Notes: generated from the letters alone by a model not told the origin. A DNA stretch of 64,000 nt from Massilia sp. H-1 (GCA_024703915.1 CP087969.1:5208001-5272000), one strand, 5' to 3'; positions 10,837 to 21,597 are shown, numbered from the stretch's first letter. A program made the numbers and translations.

Positions 10837-12382
10837 CCGCACCACCCAACGCCGCGTCGAATTCGACCGCAACCGCCTCACGATCGAGGACATCGCCGAT
10901 ATCGTGGTAAGCCGCGCGCGCCACGCTGTCGGAAGATCCGGCCTTCCGCGCCGCGATCGCCAAGGGCGCCGATTTCCTGGACCGCCTGCTGCGCGAGGAC
11001 GGCACGATCTACGGCGTGACCACCGGCTACGGCGATTCGTGCACGGTGTCGGTGCTTAGCCGAACTGGTGGGCGACCTGCCGCATCACCTGTATACCTAC
11101 CATGGCTGCGGCCTGGGCGAGTACCTGACGCCAAGCGCAAACGCGCGCCGTCATGGCCACCCGCCTGGCGTCCCTGTCCAAGGGTTTTTCGGGCGTGAGC
11201 GTGGAACTGCTGGCGCAGATCGCGCGCCTGCTCGACGCCGGCCTGCTGCCGCTGATCCCGAGTGAAGGCTCGGTCGGCGCCAGCGGCGACCTGACGCCGC
11301 TGTCGTATCTGGCCGCGGTCCTGTGCGGCGAACGCGAAGTGTGGCGCGACGGCGTGCAGGTGCTTAGGCTGCCGACGCCTTGCGCGAAGCGGGCATCACG
11401 CCGCTGCGCCTGCGTCCGAAAGAAGGCCTGGCCATCATGAACGGCACCGCCGTCATGACCGCGCTGGCCTGCCTGGCCTACGAGCGCGCCGAGTACCTGA
11501 CGCGCCTGTGCACCCGCATCACGGCCATGGCCTCGTTCGCGCTGGACGGCAATGCCCACCACTTCGACGAGACCCTGTTCTCGGTCAAGCCGCATGAAGG
11601 CATGCAGGGCGTGGCCGCCTGGCTGCGCGAAGACCTGCACGTGGGCCGCCAGCTGGACCGCAACGGCAAACGCCTGCAGGACCGCTATTCGATCCGCTGC
11701 GCGCCGCACGTGATCGGCGTCCTGGCCGACGCGCTGCCGTTCTTCCGCACCTCGATCGAGAATGAACTCAACAGCGCCAACGACAACCCGATCATCGACG
11801 CCGAAGGCGAGCGCGTGCTGCACGGCGGCCACTTCTACGGCGGCCATATCGCGTTTGCGATGGACGGCATGAAGAACACCGTCGCCAACCTGGCCGACCT
11901 GATGGACCGCCAGATGGCACTGCTGGTGGACAGCCGCTACAACCACGGGCTGCCTAAAGCCAACCTGTCCGGCGCCGAAGGCACGCGCGGCCATCAATCA
12001 CGGCCTCAAGGCGCTGCAGATCAGCTCCTCGGCCTGGACCGCGGAAGCGCTCAAGAACACCATGCCGGCTTCCGTGTTCTCGCGCTCGACCGAGTGCCAC
12101 AACCAGGACAAGGTCAGCATGGGCACGATCGCCGCGCGCGACTGTCTGCGCGTGCTGGAACTGACCGAGCAGGTCGCCGCTGCGCTGCTGATCAGCGTGC
12201 GCCAGGGCGTGTGGCTGCGCCTGCGCACCAATCCGGCCGTCGAGGCGCCAGCCGCGCTGCTGCAGATGATGGAAGCGCTGGGCGAAGACGTGGCCCCGGT
12301 GGTCGAAGACCGCCGCCTGGAGCCGGAGCTGCGCGTGCTCATTTCGCACATCCGCGAGCAGCGCTGGAGCCTGTATGCGTAG
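10823..12382 (+). CDS. Aromatic amino acid ammonia-lyase (HAL/PAL/TAL family)
   Basis: About 520 residues. The family deaminates His, Phe or Tyr to the alpha,beta-unsaturated acid using an MIO group formed from Ala-Ser-Gly, seen here as SVGASGDLTPLSY (about 11267-11305). Also seen: VTTGYGDS, ENELNSANDNP, a long conserved C-terminal helical region, and STECHNQDKVSMGT. In a pigment cluster the likely job is to supply cinnamate or 4-coumarate as starter for the AMP-ligase. By eye the selectivity pair is Tyr-His (LYTYHGCGLG), unlike the His-Leu of typical tyrosine lyases. Scars at 10908-10925, 11056-11063 (GTGCTTAGCC for GTGCCGGCC), 11130-11147, 11363-11370 and 11957-11990. TAG at 12380-12382. 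Confidence 0.88.
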
Positions 12383-12808
12383 GGGAGCGCTGCCTTCCCG
12401 CTGGTTCGCTGAGACCGAGATCGAGATCCAGTTCTACGATCTCGATCCGATGCAGATCGTCTGGCACGGCAATTACGTCAAGTATCTGGAAGTGGCGCTG
12501 CTGCGCTGCTCGACAAGATCGGCTACAACTACAACCAGATGCGCGACTCGGGCTATGCCTGGCCCGTGATCGACATCAACCTGCGCTACATCGGTTCGGC
12601 CGTGTTCGGCCAGCGCATCAAGCTGCGCGCCGAAATCGTCGAATACGAGAACCGTCTCAAGATCGATTACCTGATCACCGATGCCGCGACCGGCAAGCGC
12701 CTCACCCGCGCCAGCACCAGCCAGGTGGCCGTTTCCATTGCCACCGGCGAGATGTGCTTCGTGTCGCCCGACATCCTGTTCCACAAACTGGGAGTAAGCC
12801 CCGCATGA
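12375..12808 (+). CDS. apeK: Hot-dog acyl thioesterase (ApeK, YbgC/4HBT type)
   Basis: About 144 residues. The 4-hydroxybenzoyl-CoA thioesterase-like core shows YDLDPMQIVWHGNYVKYLE, with the conserved aspartate and the WHGNY/YxxYxE pattern. One scar near 12507 (LLRLLDKIGYN region). It probably releases or proofreads acyl-ACP intermediates. The start ATG at 12375 lies inside the last codons of the ammonia-lyase, and the stop TGA at 12806-12808 overlaps the next ATG (12805). Confidence 0.85.
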
Positions 12809-13424
12809 ACCGACTTTTGCAACGCGCCGTGCTGAGCGCCTGCCTGGCGCTGCTTGGCGTTTGCCGCCAGCGCGGCGGCGCCGATACCGAAGATCCAGGC
12901 CATGCTGGCCAAGCCATCGATGATGTGCGGCCGCTTCGACCAGACCAAGCACCTGGCCTAAGCATGAAAAAGCCGCTGGCCTCGAGCGGCCGCTTTTGCG
13001 TCGTGGCTAAGCAAGGGCGTGCTGTGGCGCACCCTCAAGCCGTTCCCGAACACGCTGCGCCTGACGCGCGACGAGATCGTCCACTTCCAGGGCGAGCGCG
13101 TGGCGATGCGCCTGGACGCCAAGCAGGAGCCGACCGTACGCATGATTAACAGCGTGCTGTTCTCGCTGCTGTCGGGCGAATTGTCCGGGCTCGAATCGCT
13201 GTTCGAGGTGGACGGCAGCGCCGACAACGCGGCCTGGAAAGTCTCGCTCAAGGCGCGCCAGCTAGCTGCTGGCCAAGGCCATCGGCGTGATCGCGCTCGA
13301 CGGCGGCGCCTACGTCAAGAACATTCACATCGACGAAGCGTCGGGTGACAAGACCGACATCGTCTTCTCCGACATCAAGGCGGGCGAGGGCGCGGTCCAG
13401 CCGGAAGAGGCGAGCTTATTTTGA
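12805..13424 (+). CDS. apeL: LolA-like outer-membrane lipoprotein carrier (ApeL)
   Basis: Periplasmic LolA-fold protein of about 205 residues. A signal peptide (MNRLLQRAVLSACLALLGVAASA) is followed by KPSMMCGRFDQTKHL, a LolA-typical strand pattern and SDIKAGEGAVQPEEASLF. In APE systems it is thought to carry the lipid-linked pigment across the periplasm. Scars at 12858, 12905, 12955-12962 (GGCCTAAGC), 13008 and 13262-13270. The stop TGA at 13422-13424 overlaps the next start codon TTG at 13421. Confidence 0.82.
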
Positions 13425-15812
13425 AACGGCAAACTTGGCTCGCGCTGGCATGGGCGCTGGTGGTGTGCGCACTGCTCGGACATAACGCCTACCTGTGGGC
13501 AGGCAAGCGCATCGTGCCCGGCACCGACATCCTGGCCCTGTTGCCGGTGCAGGAGCAGGACCCGATCCTGCAGCGCTCCTTCACCCAGATGGTCGATGCG
13601 GCCCAGCAGCGCGTGATCGTGCTGGTCGGCGCCCCGCAATGGGATGACGCGAAAAGGCCGCCGGTGCCTACGGCGCCGTGCTGGCCAAACACCCGGACCT
13701 GTTCGAGGCGGCCAAGCTGTCGGATCAGGCCCAGGCCGACTGGCTGGCGCCGTTCCAGGCGCACCGCATGGCGCTGCTGACGGCGAAACAGGAAGAGCAG
13801 CTGATGACGGAGGGCGCCCAGTTCTGGACCGACACCGCGCTCACCGGCTTGTATTCCGCCTTCTCCGGTCCCAAGCTGGGCAGCTTCCACGACGATCCCT
13901 TCGGGCTGTTCGCCGCTGGGTCCAGGAGCGGGCCCAGGAAACGCCGGTGCGTCCGCGCGACGGCATGCTGTTTGTCGCCGACGCGAAAGCCCAGTACGTG
14001 CTGCTGCCGATGACGATCAAGCCGTCCGCGTTTTCGCTGTCGGCCCAGGACCGCATCATCCCCTTGCTCGACCAGGCCGCCGCCGCCGCGCGCCAGCGCG
14101 CCGCAGGTGGAAGTGATCCAGGCTTGGCGTCGTGCTGCACGCGGCGGCCGCCAAGGCAAACAGGCCAACACCGAAGTGCACACGATCGGCGTCGGTTCCC
14201 TGATCGGCATCATTTTGCTGACCTGGTTCTCGTTCCGCTCGCTGCGTCCCATCTTCCTGATCCTGCTGTCGATCGCGACCGGCTTCCTCGGCGCGCTGTC
14301 CTTGTGCTGGCTGCTGTTCGGGCAAATCCACCTGCTCACGCTGGTCTTTGGCGCCAGCCTGATCGGCGTGGCCCAGGATTACGGCCTGTACTTCCTGTGC
14401 AACCGCCTGGCGGCCGATCCCGCCCTTACCTCCGGGGCGCTGCTGCTGCAAGCTGCTGCCGGGCCTGGGCCTGACGCTGCTGGCGGCCGTGATCGGCTAC
14501 ATGGGGCTGGCGCTCACGCCATTCCCCGGCTTGCGCCACATGGCGGCCTTCTCGGCCCTGGGCCTGGTGTTCGCCTGGCTGACCGTGGTGTGCTGGTTCC
14601 CGTCGCTGATCGGTCCCGGCACCCTCAAGCACGGTGCGCTGGCCAGCCGCTACAGCGCCACCCTGGCGCACTGGCCGCGGGTGCGCATGAACCGCGCCTC
14701 GCTGGCTTAGCCTGGCCCTGTTCGCGCTGTTCGCGGCCCTGGGCTGGTCGCGCCTGGGCGTCAATGACGACATCCGTTCGCTGCAAACCCCGCCCAAGCA
14801 GCTGGTGGCCGACCAGATCAGGCTGGGCAAGCTGCTCGACGCGCCCACCCCGGTCCAATACTTCCTGGTGCGCGGCGACTCGCCCGAAACCGTCCTGCAG
14901 CGCGAGGAAGCGCTCAAGCAGCGCCTCGACGTGCTGGTTGCCATGCTTACCGCATCACCGGCTACCAGGCGCTGTCGAACTGGGTGCCGTCGATGCAGGT
15001 GCAAGCCACGCGCCGCACACTGGTGCAAGACACGCTGCTGCGCGACGGCGGCCCGCTGTCGAAGATCGCCACCGAACTCGGTGAAGACCAGCAGTGGGTG
15101 GTCGCCACCCGCAAGCACCTCGAATCGAACACCGAAGCGCTGACCGTGGCCCAGTTCCTGACCACCGCGCCGAGCGAGCCATGGCGCCACCTGTGGCTCG
15201 GCGAATCGCACGGCGTGCACGCCAGTATCGTCGCCGTGCGCGGTCTGACGCTGGCCGCCATTCCCCAGCTCAAGCAGGCTGCCAACGGCGTGCCGCGCAC
15301 CCTGATCCCGCGTGACCCAGGGCGTGCCGTCCATTCCGGGCGTGCAGTTCGTCGACAAGGTGGCCGAGATTTCCACCGTACTGGGGCGCTACCGCCAGTA
15401 CATGGGCTGGGTGGTGCTGGGCGCCTACGTGCTGGTGTTCCTGGTCCTGCTGCCGCGCTACCGCCGCCATGCCTGGCGCGTGGTCGCGCCGACGGCCATG
15501 GCCAGCATCGCCACGCTGGCGATCGTCGGCTTCAGCTTCAGCCAGCAGCTGATGATGTTCCACATTCTGGCGCTGATGCTGCTGCTCGGCGTCGGTATCG
15601 ACTACGGCATCTTCATGCAGGAAGACGCGGCCAAGCGCGAAACGCCATGGCTGGCGGTCGGCCTGTCGGCGGTCAGCACGGTGCTTTCGTTCGGGCTCCT
15701 GGGCCTGTCCAATACACCGGCGCTGCGCGCCTTCGGCCTGACCATGCTGATCGGGACCACGCTGGCCTGGCTGCTGGTGCCGCTTTTTGCAAGGAATGAC
15801 AATGAACAGTAA
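13421..15812 (+). CDS. apeM: MMPL/RND-family exporter (ApeM)
   Basis: About 795 residues, two repeats of one N-terminal helix, a large periplasmic domain and a five-helix bundle, the layout of MMPL lipid exporters. Helices seen include LALAWALVVCALLGHNAY, IGIILLTWFSF, LILLSIATGFLGALSLCWLLF and, in the second half, VVLGAYVLVFLVLLP, MMFHILALMLLLGVGIDYGIF and MLIGTTLAWLLVPL. GVAQDYGLYF and GVGIDYGIFM are the paired transmembrane Asp motifs expected for proton coupling. It should export the pigment-lipid conjugate from the inner membrane. TTG start at 13421. Scars at 13650, 13915, 14103-14130, 14448, 14706, 14943 and 15305. Confidence 0.88.
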
Positions 15813-16345
15813 ACGCCTGCTGGCCGCAGTGACCCTCGCGCTGGCTAAGCTGCGCCAGCACGGGACCGGCGCCGCTGGCCCGCCTGGGCCTCAAACTGGC
15901 GCCATCCGCCCTGGGTGAATCGGTCAGCCTGCAGCAGCACCTGACGGTCGAACGGGGCGGGCGCATCGACGAACTCGATGCCGCGCTCGAGATCGACCCG
16001 GCCCGGATCGAGATGGTCGGCCTGGCGTTCGGCCAGCGCGTTCTGTCGATCAATTACGACGGCAAGGACATGACCAGCTGGCGCCACCTGATGCTGCCCA
16101 AGCAGGTGCGGGCCGACGACGTGCTCGAAGACATGCAGCTGACCCTGTGGTAGATGGGCCTCGATCGTGGCCGCTGCTGCCACTGCTGCTGGCGGATCGA
16201 GGAAACGGGCGGCGTGCGCAAGCTGTTCCTGAAAGATGAACTGGTGGCCACCATCACCTATGCCGCGCAGCCGCGCTGGAGCGGCACGATCGTGATGGAC
16301 AACCTGCGTTATAAATACAAGCTGACCATCCAGTCGGCCCAATAG
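15802..16345 (+). CDS. apeN: DUF3261-type lipoprotein (ApeN)
   Basis: About 180 residues. After repairing the scar at 15844-15850 (GCTAAGC for GCCGGC) the N-terminus reads VTLALAGCAS, a clear lipobox, so the mature protein is a lipidated outer- or inner-membrane component. The body is beta-rich (SVSLQQHLTVERGG, RIEMVGLAFGQRVLSINYDG) and ends LRYKYKLTIQSAQ. Further scars around 16152-16235. It starts within the last codons of the exporter gene, so the two are coupled. It is assumed to help outer-membrane insertion with the LolA-like protein; no catalytic motif is visible. Confidence 0.75.
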
Positions 16346-16356
16346 ACTGAACAACC

Positions 16357-17546
16357 ATGAAGCTGTTTCTCAATGATTGCGGTATCGTGTGCGCGCTCGG
16401 CGCTTAAGACGGCGCAGGTGCGCCAGCGCCTGTTCGGCGGCGACAGCGGCGTGGCCGCGACCACCGAGTGGTCGGCCGGGCGCGCACTGCCGCTGGGCCG
16501 CGTGACCTGCGCGCTGCCCGATCCGGCGCAGCTGCCGCTGGCCGACCGCAGCCGCAACAACCAGCTCGCGCTGGCGGCGCTGGCCCAGATCCGTCCGGCG
16601 GCCGAGGCGGCCATTGCCCGCTACGGCGCGCACCGGGTCGGCATCGTGATCGGCACCAGCACCTCGGGCGTGGCTGAAACGGGAAAGCGCGATTGCCGCG
16701 CACGCCATGCGGCAGCGAGCTGCCGGAGGGCTTCCACTACGCGCAGCAGGAAATGGGTTCATGCTACCGCCATGCTGGCGCGCGAACTGGGCGTGCACGG
16801 CCCGGCCTATGTGCATTCGAGCGCCTGCGCGTCGGGCGCCAAGGCGCTGGCTTGGCGCCGCCCGCATGATCAACATGGGCTTGTGCGACGCGGTGATCGC
16901 GGGCGGTGTGGACAGCCTGTGCGGGTTCACCGTGGCCGGTTTTTCAGCCCTGGAATCGGTCAGCGCCGAGCGCTGCAACCCGCTGTCGGCCAACCGCCAC
17001 GGCATCAATATCGGCGAAGGCGCGGCCCTGTTCCTGATGACGCGCGAGCTTCACTGCCGTGGCCCTGTGCGGATGGGGCGAGGCTTCCGACGGCCACCAC
17101 ATGTCCGCACCCGACCCGGCCAGCAGCGGCGCCCGCATCGCCATCGGTGAGGCACTGGCGCGGGCTAAGCATCACGCCGGAGCAGGTCGATTACATCAAT
17201 TTGCACGGCACCGCCACGATCCAGAACGATGCGATGGAGTCGCGCGTGGTGGCCGACATGTTCGGCCCGCGCGTCGCGGTCAGCTCGACCAAGCCGTTCA
17301 CGGGGCATGCCCTGGGCGCCGCGGCGGCGCTGGAAGCGGCGTTCTGCTGGATCGCCATGCAGGACGATAACGCCGAAGGCCTGCTGCCGCCGCACCTGTG
17401 GGACGGCGCCCAGGATCCGGCGCTGCCAAGCACTGAACGTGGTCGCCACCGGCACCCGCCTGGGACGGCCGCTGGACTGGGCCCTGTCGAATTCCTTCGC
17501 CTTCGGCGGCTCCAATGCCGCGCTGGTGCTGGGGAGGGCGCGATGA
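16357..17546 (+). CDS. apeO: Beta-ketoacyl-ACP synthase (ApeO)
   Basis: Ketosynthase of about 395 residues with the full Cys-His-His triad: SSACASGAKAL, NLHGTAT and KPFTGHALGAA. It catalyses decarboxylative malonyl elongation of the polyene and in characterised APE systems pairs with the ApeC-like factor. MKLFLNDCGIV starts at ATG 16357. The C-terminal NSFAFGGSNAALVLG is typical of the family. Scars at 16403-16410, 16679-16765, 16853, 17050, 17164-17170 (GCTAAGC) and 17427. TGA at 17544-17546 overlaps the next ATG. Confidence 0.88.
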
Positions 17547-18002
17547 GCTTTCCCGCCATCGCCGACCTGGTGCCGCACGCCGGCGACATGGTGCTGCTCG
17601 AGCGCGTGCTGGCGGCCGGGCCGGACAGCCTGTGCGCCGAACTGACGATCGGCCCGGGCACCATGTTTTGCGACGGCGCCGGGGTCGGCTCCTGGGTCGG
17701 CATCGAGTACATGGCGCAGGCGATCGCCGCCCATGCTTGGCTATCAGGCCAGGCAGCGCGGCGAACCGGTCAAGGTCGGCTTCCTGCTCGGTGCGCGCCG
17801 CTATACGGCCAGCGTGCCGCTGTTCGCGCTGGGCACGGTGCTGCGCGTGCACGCCCAGCATGCGATGCAGGGTGAGAACGGCCTGGCCGCCTTCGAATGC
17901 CGGATCGAGGACGCGGCCACCGGCGCGCTGCTCGCCAACGCGACCATCACGGTATTCGAACCAGATAATGTTAATGAATTTTTGCAGCGGAGCCCTACAT
18001 GA
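17543..18002 (+). CDS. apeP: Hot-dog 3-hydroxyacyl-ACP dehydratase (ApeP)
   Basis: About 152 residues. The N-terminal DLVPHAGDMVLLERV matches the PHxxxMxLL signature of ApeP-type dehydratases, and VGIEYMAQAIAAHAGYQA continues the hot-dog helix. With the dehydratase half of the ligase fusion it would form the trans double bonds. An intact GCCGGC occurs at 17579-17584. One scar near 17736 (CATGCTTGGCTATC). The stop TGA at 18000-18002 overlaps the ketoreductase ATG at 17999. Confidence 0.83.
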
Positions 18003-18736
18003 GTACTAACAGCGAAACCATCCTGGTGACCGGATCGTCACGCGGCATCGGCAAGGCCATCGCGCTGCGCCTGGCGCGCGACGGCTACGACATCGTCGTC
18101 CATTGCCACAGCAAGCGCGACGAGGCCGACGCCGTCGCCCGCGAAATCGTGGCCATGGGACGCAGCGCGTGCGTGCTGCAGTTCGATATCGGCGCGCGAC
18201 GCGACCGCCGCCATCCTGGCCGCCGACGTCGAAGCCCACGGCTGCTACTATGGCGTGGTGTGCAATGCCTAAGCATCGCACGCGACAACGCCTTCCCCGC
18301 CATGAGCGGCGAAGACTGGGACCTCGTCCTCAAGACCAATCTGGATGGCTTCTACAACGTGCTCAATCCGCTCATCATGCCGATGGTCCAGCGCCGCAAG
18401 CCGGGCCGGATCGTGACCCTGGCCTCGGTCTCGGGGCTGGTTGGCAACCGCGGCCAGGTCAATTACAGCGCGGCCAAGGCCTAAGCATCATCGGCGCCAC
18501 CAAGGCGCTCGCGCTGGAACTGGCCAAGCGCGCCATCACCGTCAACTGCGTGGCGCCCGGCCTGATCGAGACCGACATGATCAACGACGTGCCGATGGAA
18601 GAAGCGCTCAAGCTGGTACCGGCGCGCCGGGTCGGCAAGCCGTCCGAAGTCACGCACGCGGTCAGTTTCCTGATCAGCGCCGACGCCAAGCTACATCACG
18701 CGCCAGGTCATTTCCGTCAACGGAGGCATGGTATGA
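17999..18736 (+). CDS. apeQ: 3-oxoacyl-ACP reductase (ApeQ, FabG-like)
   Basis: SDR ketoreductase of about 243 residues. Seen: ILVTGSSRGIGKA (NADPH binding), CNAG, SVSG, YSAAKAG (catalytic Tyr and Lys) and an APGLIETDM loop; ends VNGGMV. It reduces the beta-keto intermediate after each elongation. Scars at 18195, 18268-18275, 18477-18484 (GCCTAAGC for GCCGGC in AKAGIIGA) and 18690. TGA 18734-18736 overlaps the next ATG (18733). Confidence 0.88.
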
Positions 18737-19970
18737 GCCGCCGCGTGGTCGTCACCGGCATGGCTTAAGCATCAGCCCGATCGGCAACGACTGGGAAAGC
18801 ATCCGTACCCGCCTGGGCGAGTACCGCAACGCGATCGTCAACATGCTTAGGCCTGGGCCGACTATGAAGGCTTGAACACCAACCTGGCCGCAGCTTACTG
18901 CGCTGTTCGAACTGGGCGAGCGCTTCCACCGCAAGGCGATCCGCAGCATGGGCCGCGTCGCCCTGATGGCAACCCGCGCCAGCGAAATGGCGCTGGCCCA
19001 CGCGGGCCTGCTGGACGATCCGCTGGTCAAGAGCGGACAGATGGGGATCTCCTTCGGCTCGTCGGCTTAGCACCACCAGCGCGATGGCCGATTTCGGCCA
19101 CATGCTGCAGGAGCGCACCACGCGCGGCATCAATGCCACCACCTACATCAAGATGATGGCGCACACGGCGCCGGTCAATATCGGCGTGTTCTTCGGCCTG
19201 ACCGGGCGCGTGATCACCACCTCGTCGGCCTGCACCTCGGGCAGCCAGGGCATCGGCTATGCCTACGAAGCGATCAAGAGCGGCAAGCAGATCGCCATGA
19301 TCATCGCATGGGCGCCGAGGAACTGTGCGCGACCGAAGCGGCCGTGTTCGATACCCTGTTCGCCACCAGTGTGATCAACGACGCACCGCACACGACCCCG
19401 CGGCCGTTCGACGGCACCCGCGACGGGCTGGTGATCGGCGAGGGCGCCGGCGCCCTGATCCTGGAAGACCTGGAGCACGCACTGGCGCGCGGCGCGACGA
19501 TCCACGCGGAGCTGGTCGGCTTCGGCACCAACAGCGATGGCTGCCACGTGACCCAGCCCAACGCGGCCACCATGCGCGGCGCGATGCAACTGGCGCTGGC
19601 CGATGCGGGCCTGGAACCGTCGGCGATCGGCTACGTGAATGCGCACGGCACGGCAACCGAGCAGGGCGACATTGCCGAATCGACAGCGACGAACCAGGTG
19701 TTCGGCCCCGGCATGCCGATCAGTTCCCTGAAAAGCTACATGGGCCACACGCTGGGCGCCTGCGGCGCACTGGAAGCCTGGATCAGCATCGAGATGATGC
19801 GCGAGGGCTGGTTCGCACCGACCCTGAACCTGGGCCAGCCCGACGAACGTTGCGGGCAGCTCGATTACATTCGCGGCGAAGGCCGCCGTCTGAACTGCGA
19901 GTACGTGATGTCGAATAATTTCGCGTTCGGCGGCATCAACACCTCGCTGATTTTCAAAAAATTTTCCTGA
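18733..19970 (+). CDS. apeR: Beta-ketoacyl-ACP synthase (ApeR)
   Basis: Second full ketosynthase, about 410 residues, with SSACTSGSQGI, NAHGTAT and KSYMGHTLGAC as Cys-His-His triad and NNFAFGGINTSLIF at the end. In studied APE systems the ApeR-type enzyme performs the first condensation with the aromatic starter. Scars: 18763-18770 (ATGGCTTAAGCATC for Met-Ala-Gly-Ile), 18843-18851 (ATGCTTAGGCC for ATGCCGGCC), 18890, 19066-19071 and 19306. From 19308 to the TGA at 19968-19970 the frame is clean. Confidence 0.9.
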
Positions 19971-19985
19971 CCCTGAAAGCACACC

Positions 19986-20434
19986 ATGAAAACGACTCTC
20001 AAGTTCACCCTCCTGGCCACTGCACTGGTACTCGCTTCGGCTGCGCAGGCGCGACACCAAGATCATGCTGCCGATCGCCGCCGCGATGAGCGCCAACGAC
20101 GCGCAGGCGCGCCTCGGTGATGAAGTGAAGTTCCACTTCAGCCTAGCCAGCCAGCGTTAAAAATCATCGAAAAAGTCGGCGCCGAGAAAACCAGCCAGCG
20201 CACCAATTCCTTCGGCAAGAGCGCCGAGACGGCATGCAACTGGGTGTTCCTGTCGGCCCTGCTGCAAATGAAGAAGCGCGCCCAGGACGCCAGCAAGAAT
20301 GCGGTCGTCAACATCGTGAGCAACTACAACAACGTTGAATCGTCGAGCGCGACCGAGTTCGAATGCCACGAAGGCGCGATCATGGCTTGGCGTCGCGCTC
20401 AAGGGCGAATTCGCGCGTCAAAGAAAGCAAGTAA
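19986..20434 (+). CDS. Conserved secreted protein of the aryl polyene cluster
   Basis: About 148 residues. The signal peptide MKTTLKFTLLATALVLASAAQA is clear. The mature part has FGKSAETACNWVFLSALLQMKKRAQ and NAVVNIVSNYNNVESSSATEFECHEG, with two cysteines that could form a disulfide. No catalytic motif recognised. Its place between the last ketosynthase and the phosphopantetheinyl transferase, on the same strand, suggests a role in pigment handling or envelope attachment. Scars at 20051, 20142 and 20384. Function unknown. Confidence 0.65.
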
Positions 20435-20438
20435 GACC

Positions 20439-21040
20439 ATGCTTGGCCAGGCCATCCTGGCCATGACCGACTTGCGCGGCGTGAGCGACGCTGCGCTGGT
20501 GTCCTTGCTGCCGTGGCTGGGCGAGGCGGAGCAGGAGCGCTGGCGCCGCTTTCAGCGCAGCGAACGGCGCCGCCAGTTCATCGTCGGCCGGGTGCTGGCG
20601 CGCATGCTGCTGGGCGAGCTGTGCGGCGTGGCGCCAGGCGCGCTGCAGCTGCACGAACGCGGGGGCAGGGGCCGGCGCTGGCAGGTCCCCACCGTGCGCA
20701 AGGACTGAGCATCTCTCACAGCGGGCCGCTGGTGGCGGTGGCGGTGTGCGCCGACAGCGCGCTCGGCCTCGACATCGAATCAATCGCCCCGGAGCGCGAC
20801 GTGCTGGCGATCGCCGAACACGCTTTCGACAGCGCCCGCACGGCTGCGCTGGCCGCCTTGCCCGCAGCCGAACGGCCGCGCGCCTTTTACCGCATGTGGA
20901 GCGAGCACGAGGCGCGCATCAAGCTGGGCCAGGAAGCGGCCTGCTGCATCGACCTGTTTCATGAAGAAGTCTCGGTGGTGCTGTGCGCGGCCGCGCTGCT
21001 CGCGCCGCCCGTGCTGCGCAACATCGACCTGCCGCGCTAG
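20439..21040 (+). CDS. 4'-phosphopantetheinyl transferase (Sfp type)
   Basis: About 200 residues. The Sfp-type magnesium and CoA motifs are LGLDIES and FYRMWSEHEARIKLG (the WxxxEAxxK pattern). SISHSGPLVAVAV is also typical. It should convert the two cluster ACPs to their holo forms. One complex scar at 20660-20706 disrupts the middle. The ATG at 20439 follows the secreted-protein stop by four bases; the TAG at 21038-21040 overlaps the converging regulator's stop. Last gene of the cluster. Confidence 0.88.
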
Positions 21041-21597
21041 CGGTTCACGCCCATCAGCTTGTGCACCAGCTCGGACGAGGTGGATGCCGTGAACTTGCGC
21101 ATCAGCTTGGCTCTATGCATTTCCACCGTGCGCGGGCTCAGTCCCGTTTCGCGCGCGATCACCTTGCTGGTCTTGCCTTCAACCAGGAAGGCGGCGATCT
21201 CGCGCTCGCGCGGAGTCAGTTCGGCCGTGACCGGACGTTTCTCACTGACATCTTCGAACGTCCATACGCCCGCGCCCAGCGGCTGGTTCGGATTGATGGC
21301 GCGTCCGCTCACATGACACCAGAACAGCTCGCCGCTGGCGCGGCGCATGATGCGCTCGTCCGAATACACGCCCCTGGCATTCATCACGGGAATGATGCGG
21401 TCGCCCGTGCGCAGGAATTCATCCATGGTGGGGTAGAGTACCTGGAATGATTGGCCGTCGAGCTCGCCGTGACCGTAGCCGAACATGGAGCTGACCGCAT
21501 CGTTGCAGGACTGGATCACGCGGTTCACCGAAATGCACATGCCAACGGGTGCATACTGGAAAATCATTTCGAAATCGATGGCGTGCGTCTCGTTCAT
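21037..21597 (-). CDS. PAS-LuxR-type transcriptional regulator
   Basis: An intact 186-residue protein. An N-terminal PAS domain (FEMIFQYAPVGMCISVNRVIQSCNDAV, GYGHGELDGQSF) is joined to a C-terminal GerE/LuxR helix-turn-helix (LTPREREIAAFLVEGKTSKVIARETGLSPRTVEMHRAKLM). No receiver domain, so it senses a small ligand or redox state directly. The stop overlaps the end of the phosphopantetheinyl transferase on the other strand. Start MNETHAIDF at 21597 is preferred over a longer frame reaching 21957 because the extra N-terminus reads through the scoA region. It may regulate the pigment cluster; that is inference from position only. Confidence 0.85.
   Translation of the reverse strand: MNETHAIDFEMIFQYAPVGMCISVNRVIQSCNDAVSSMFGYGHGELDGQSFQVLYPTMDEFLRTGDRIIPVMNARGVYSDERIMRRASGELFWCHVSGRAINPNQPLGAGVWTFEDVSEKRPVTAELTPREREIAAFLVEGKTSKVIARETGLSPRTVEMHRAKLMRKFTASTSSELVHKLMGVNR

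Noticed and set aside
19986..20434. Secreted cluster protein as a DNA-repair (excinuclease-like) enzyme
   Set aside because: It has a signal peptide, is small and lacks ATPase or zinc motifs; any such name would be misleading.
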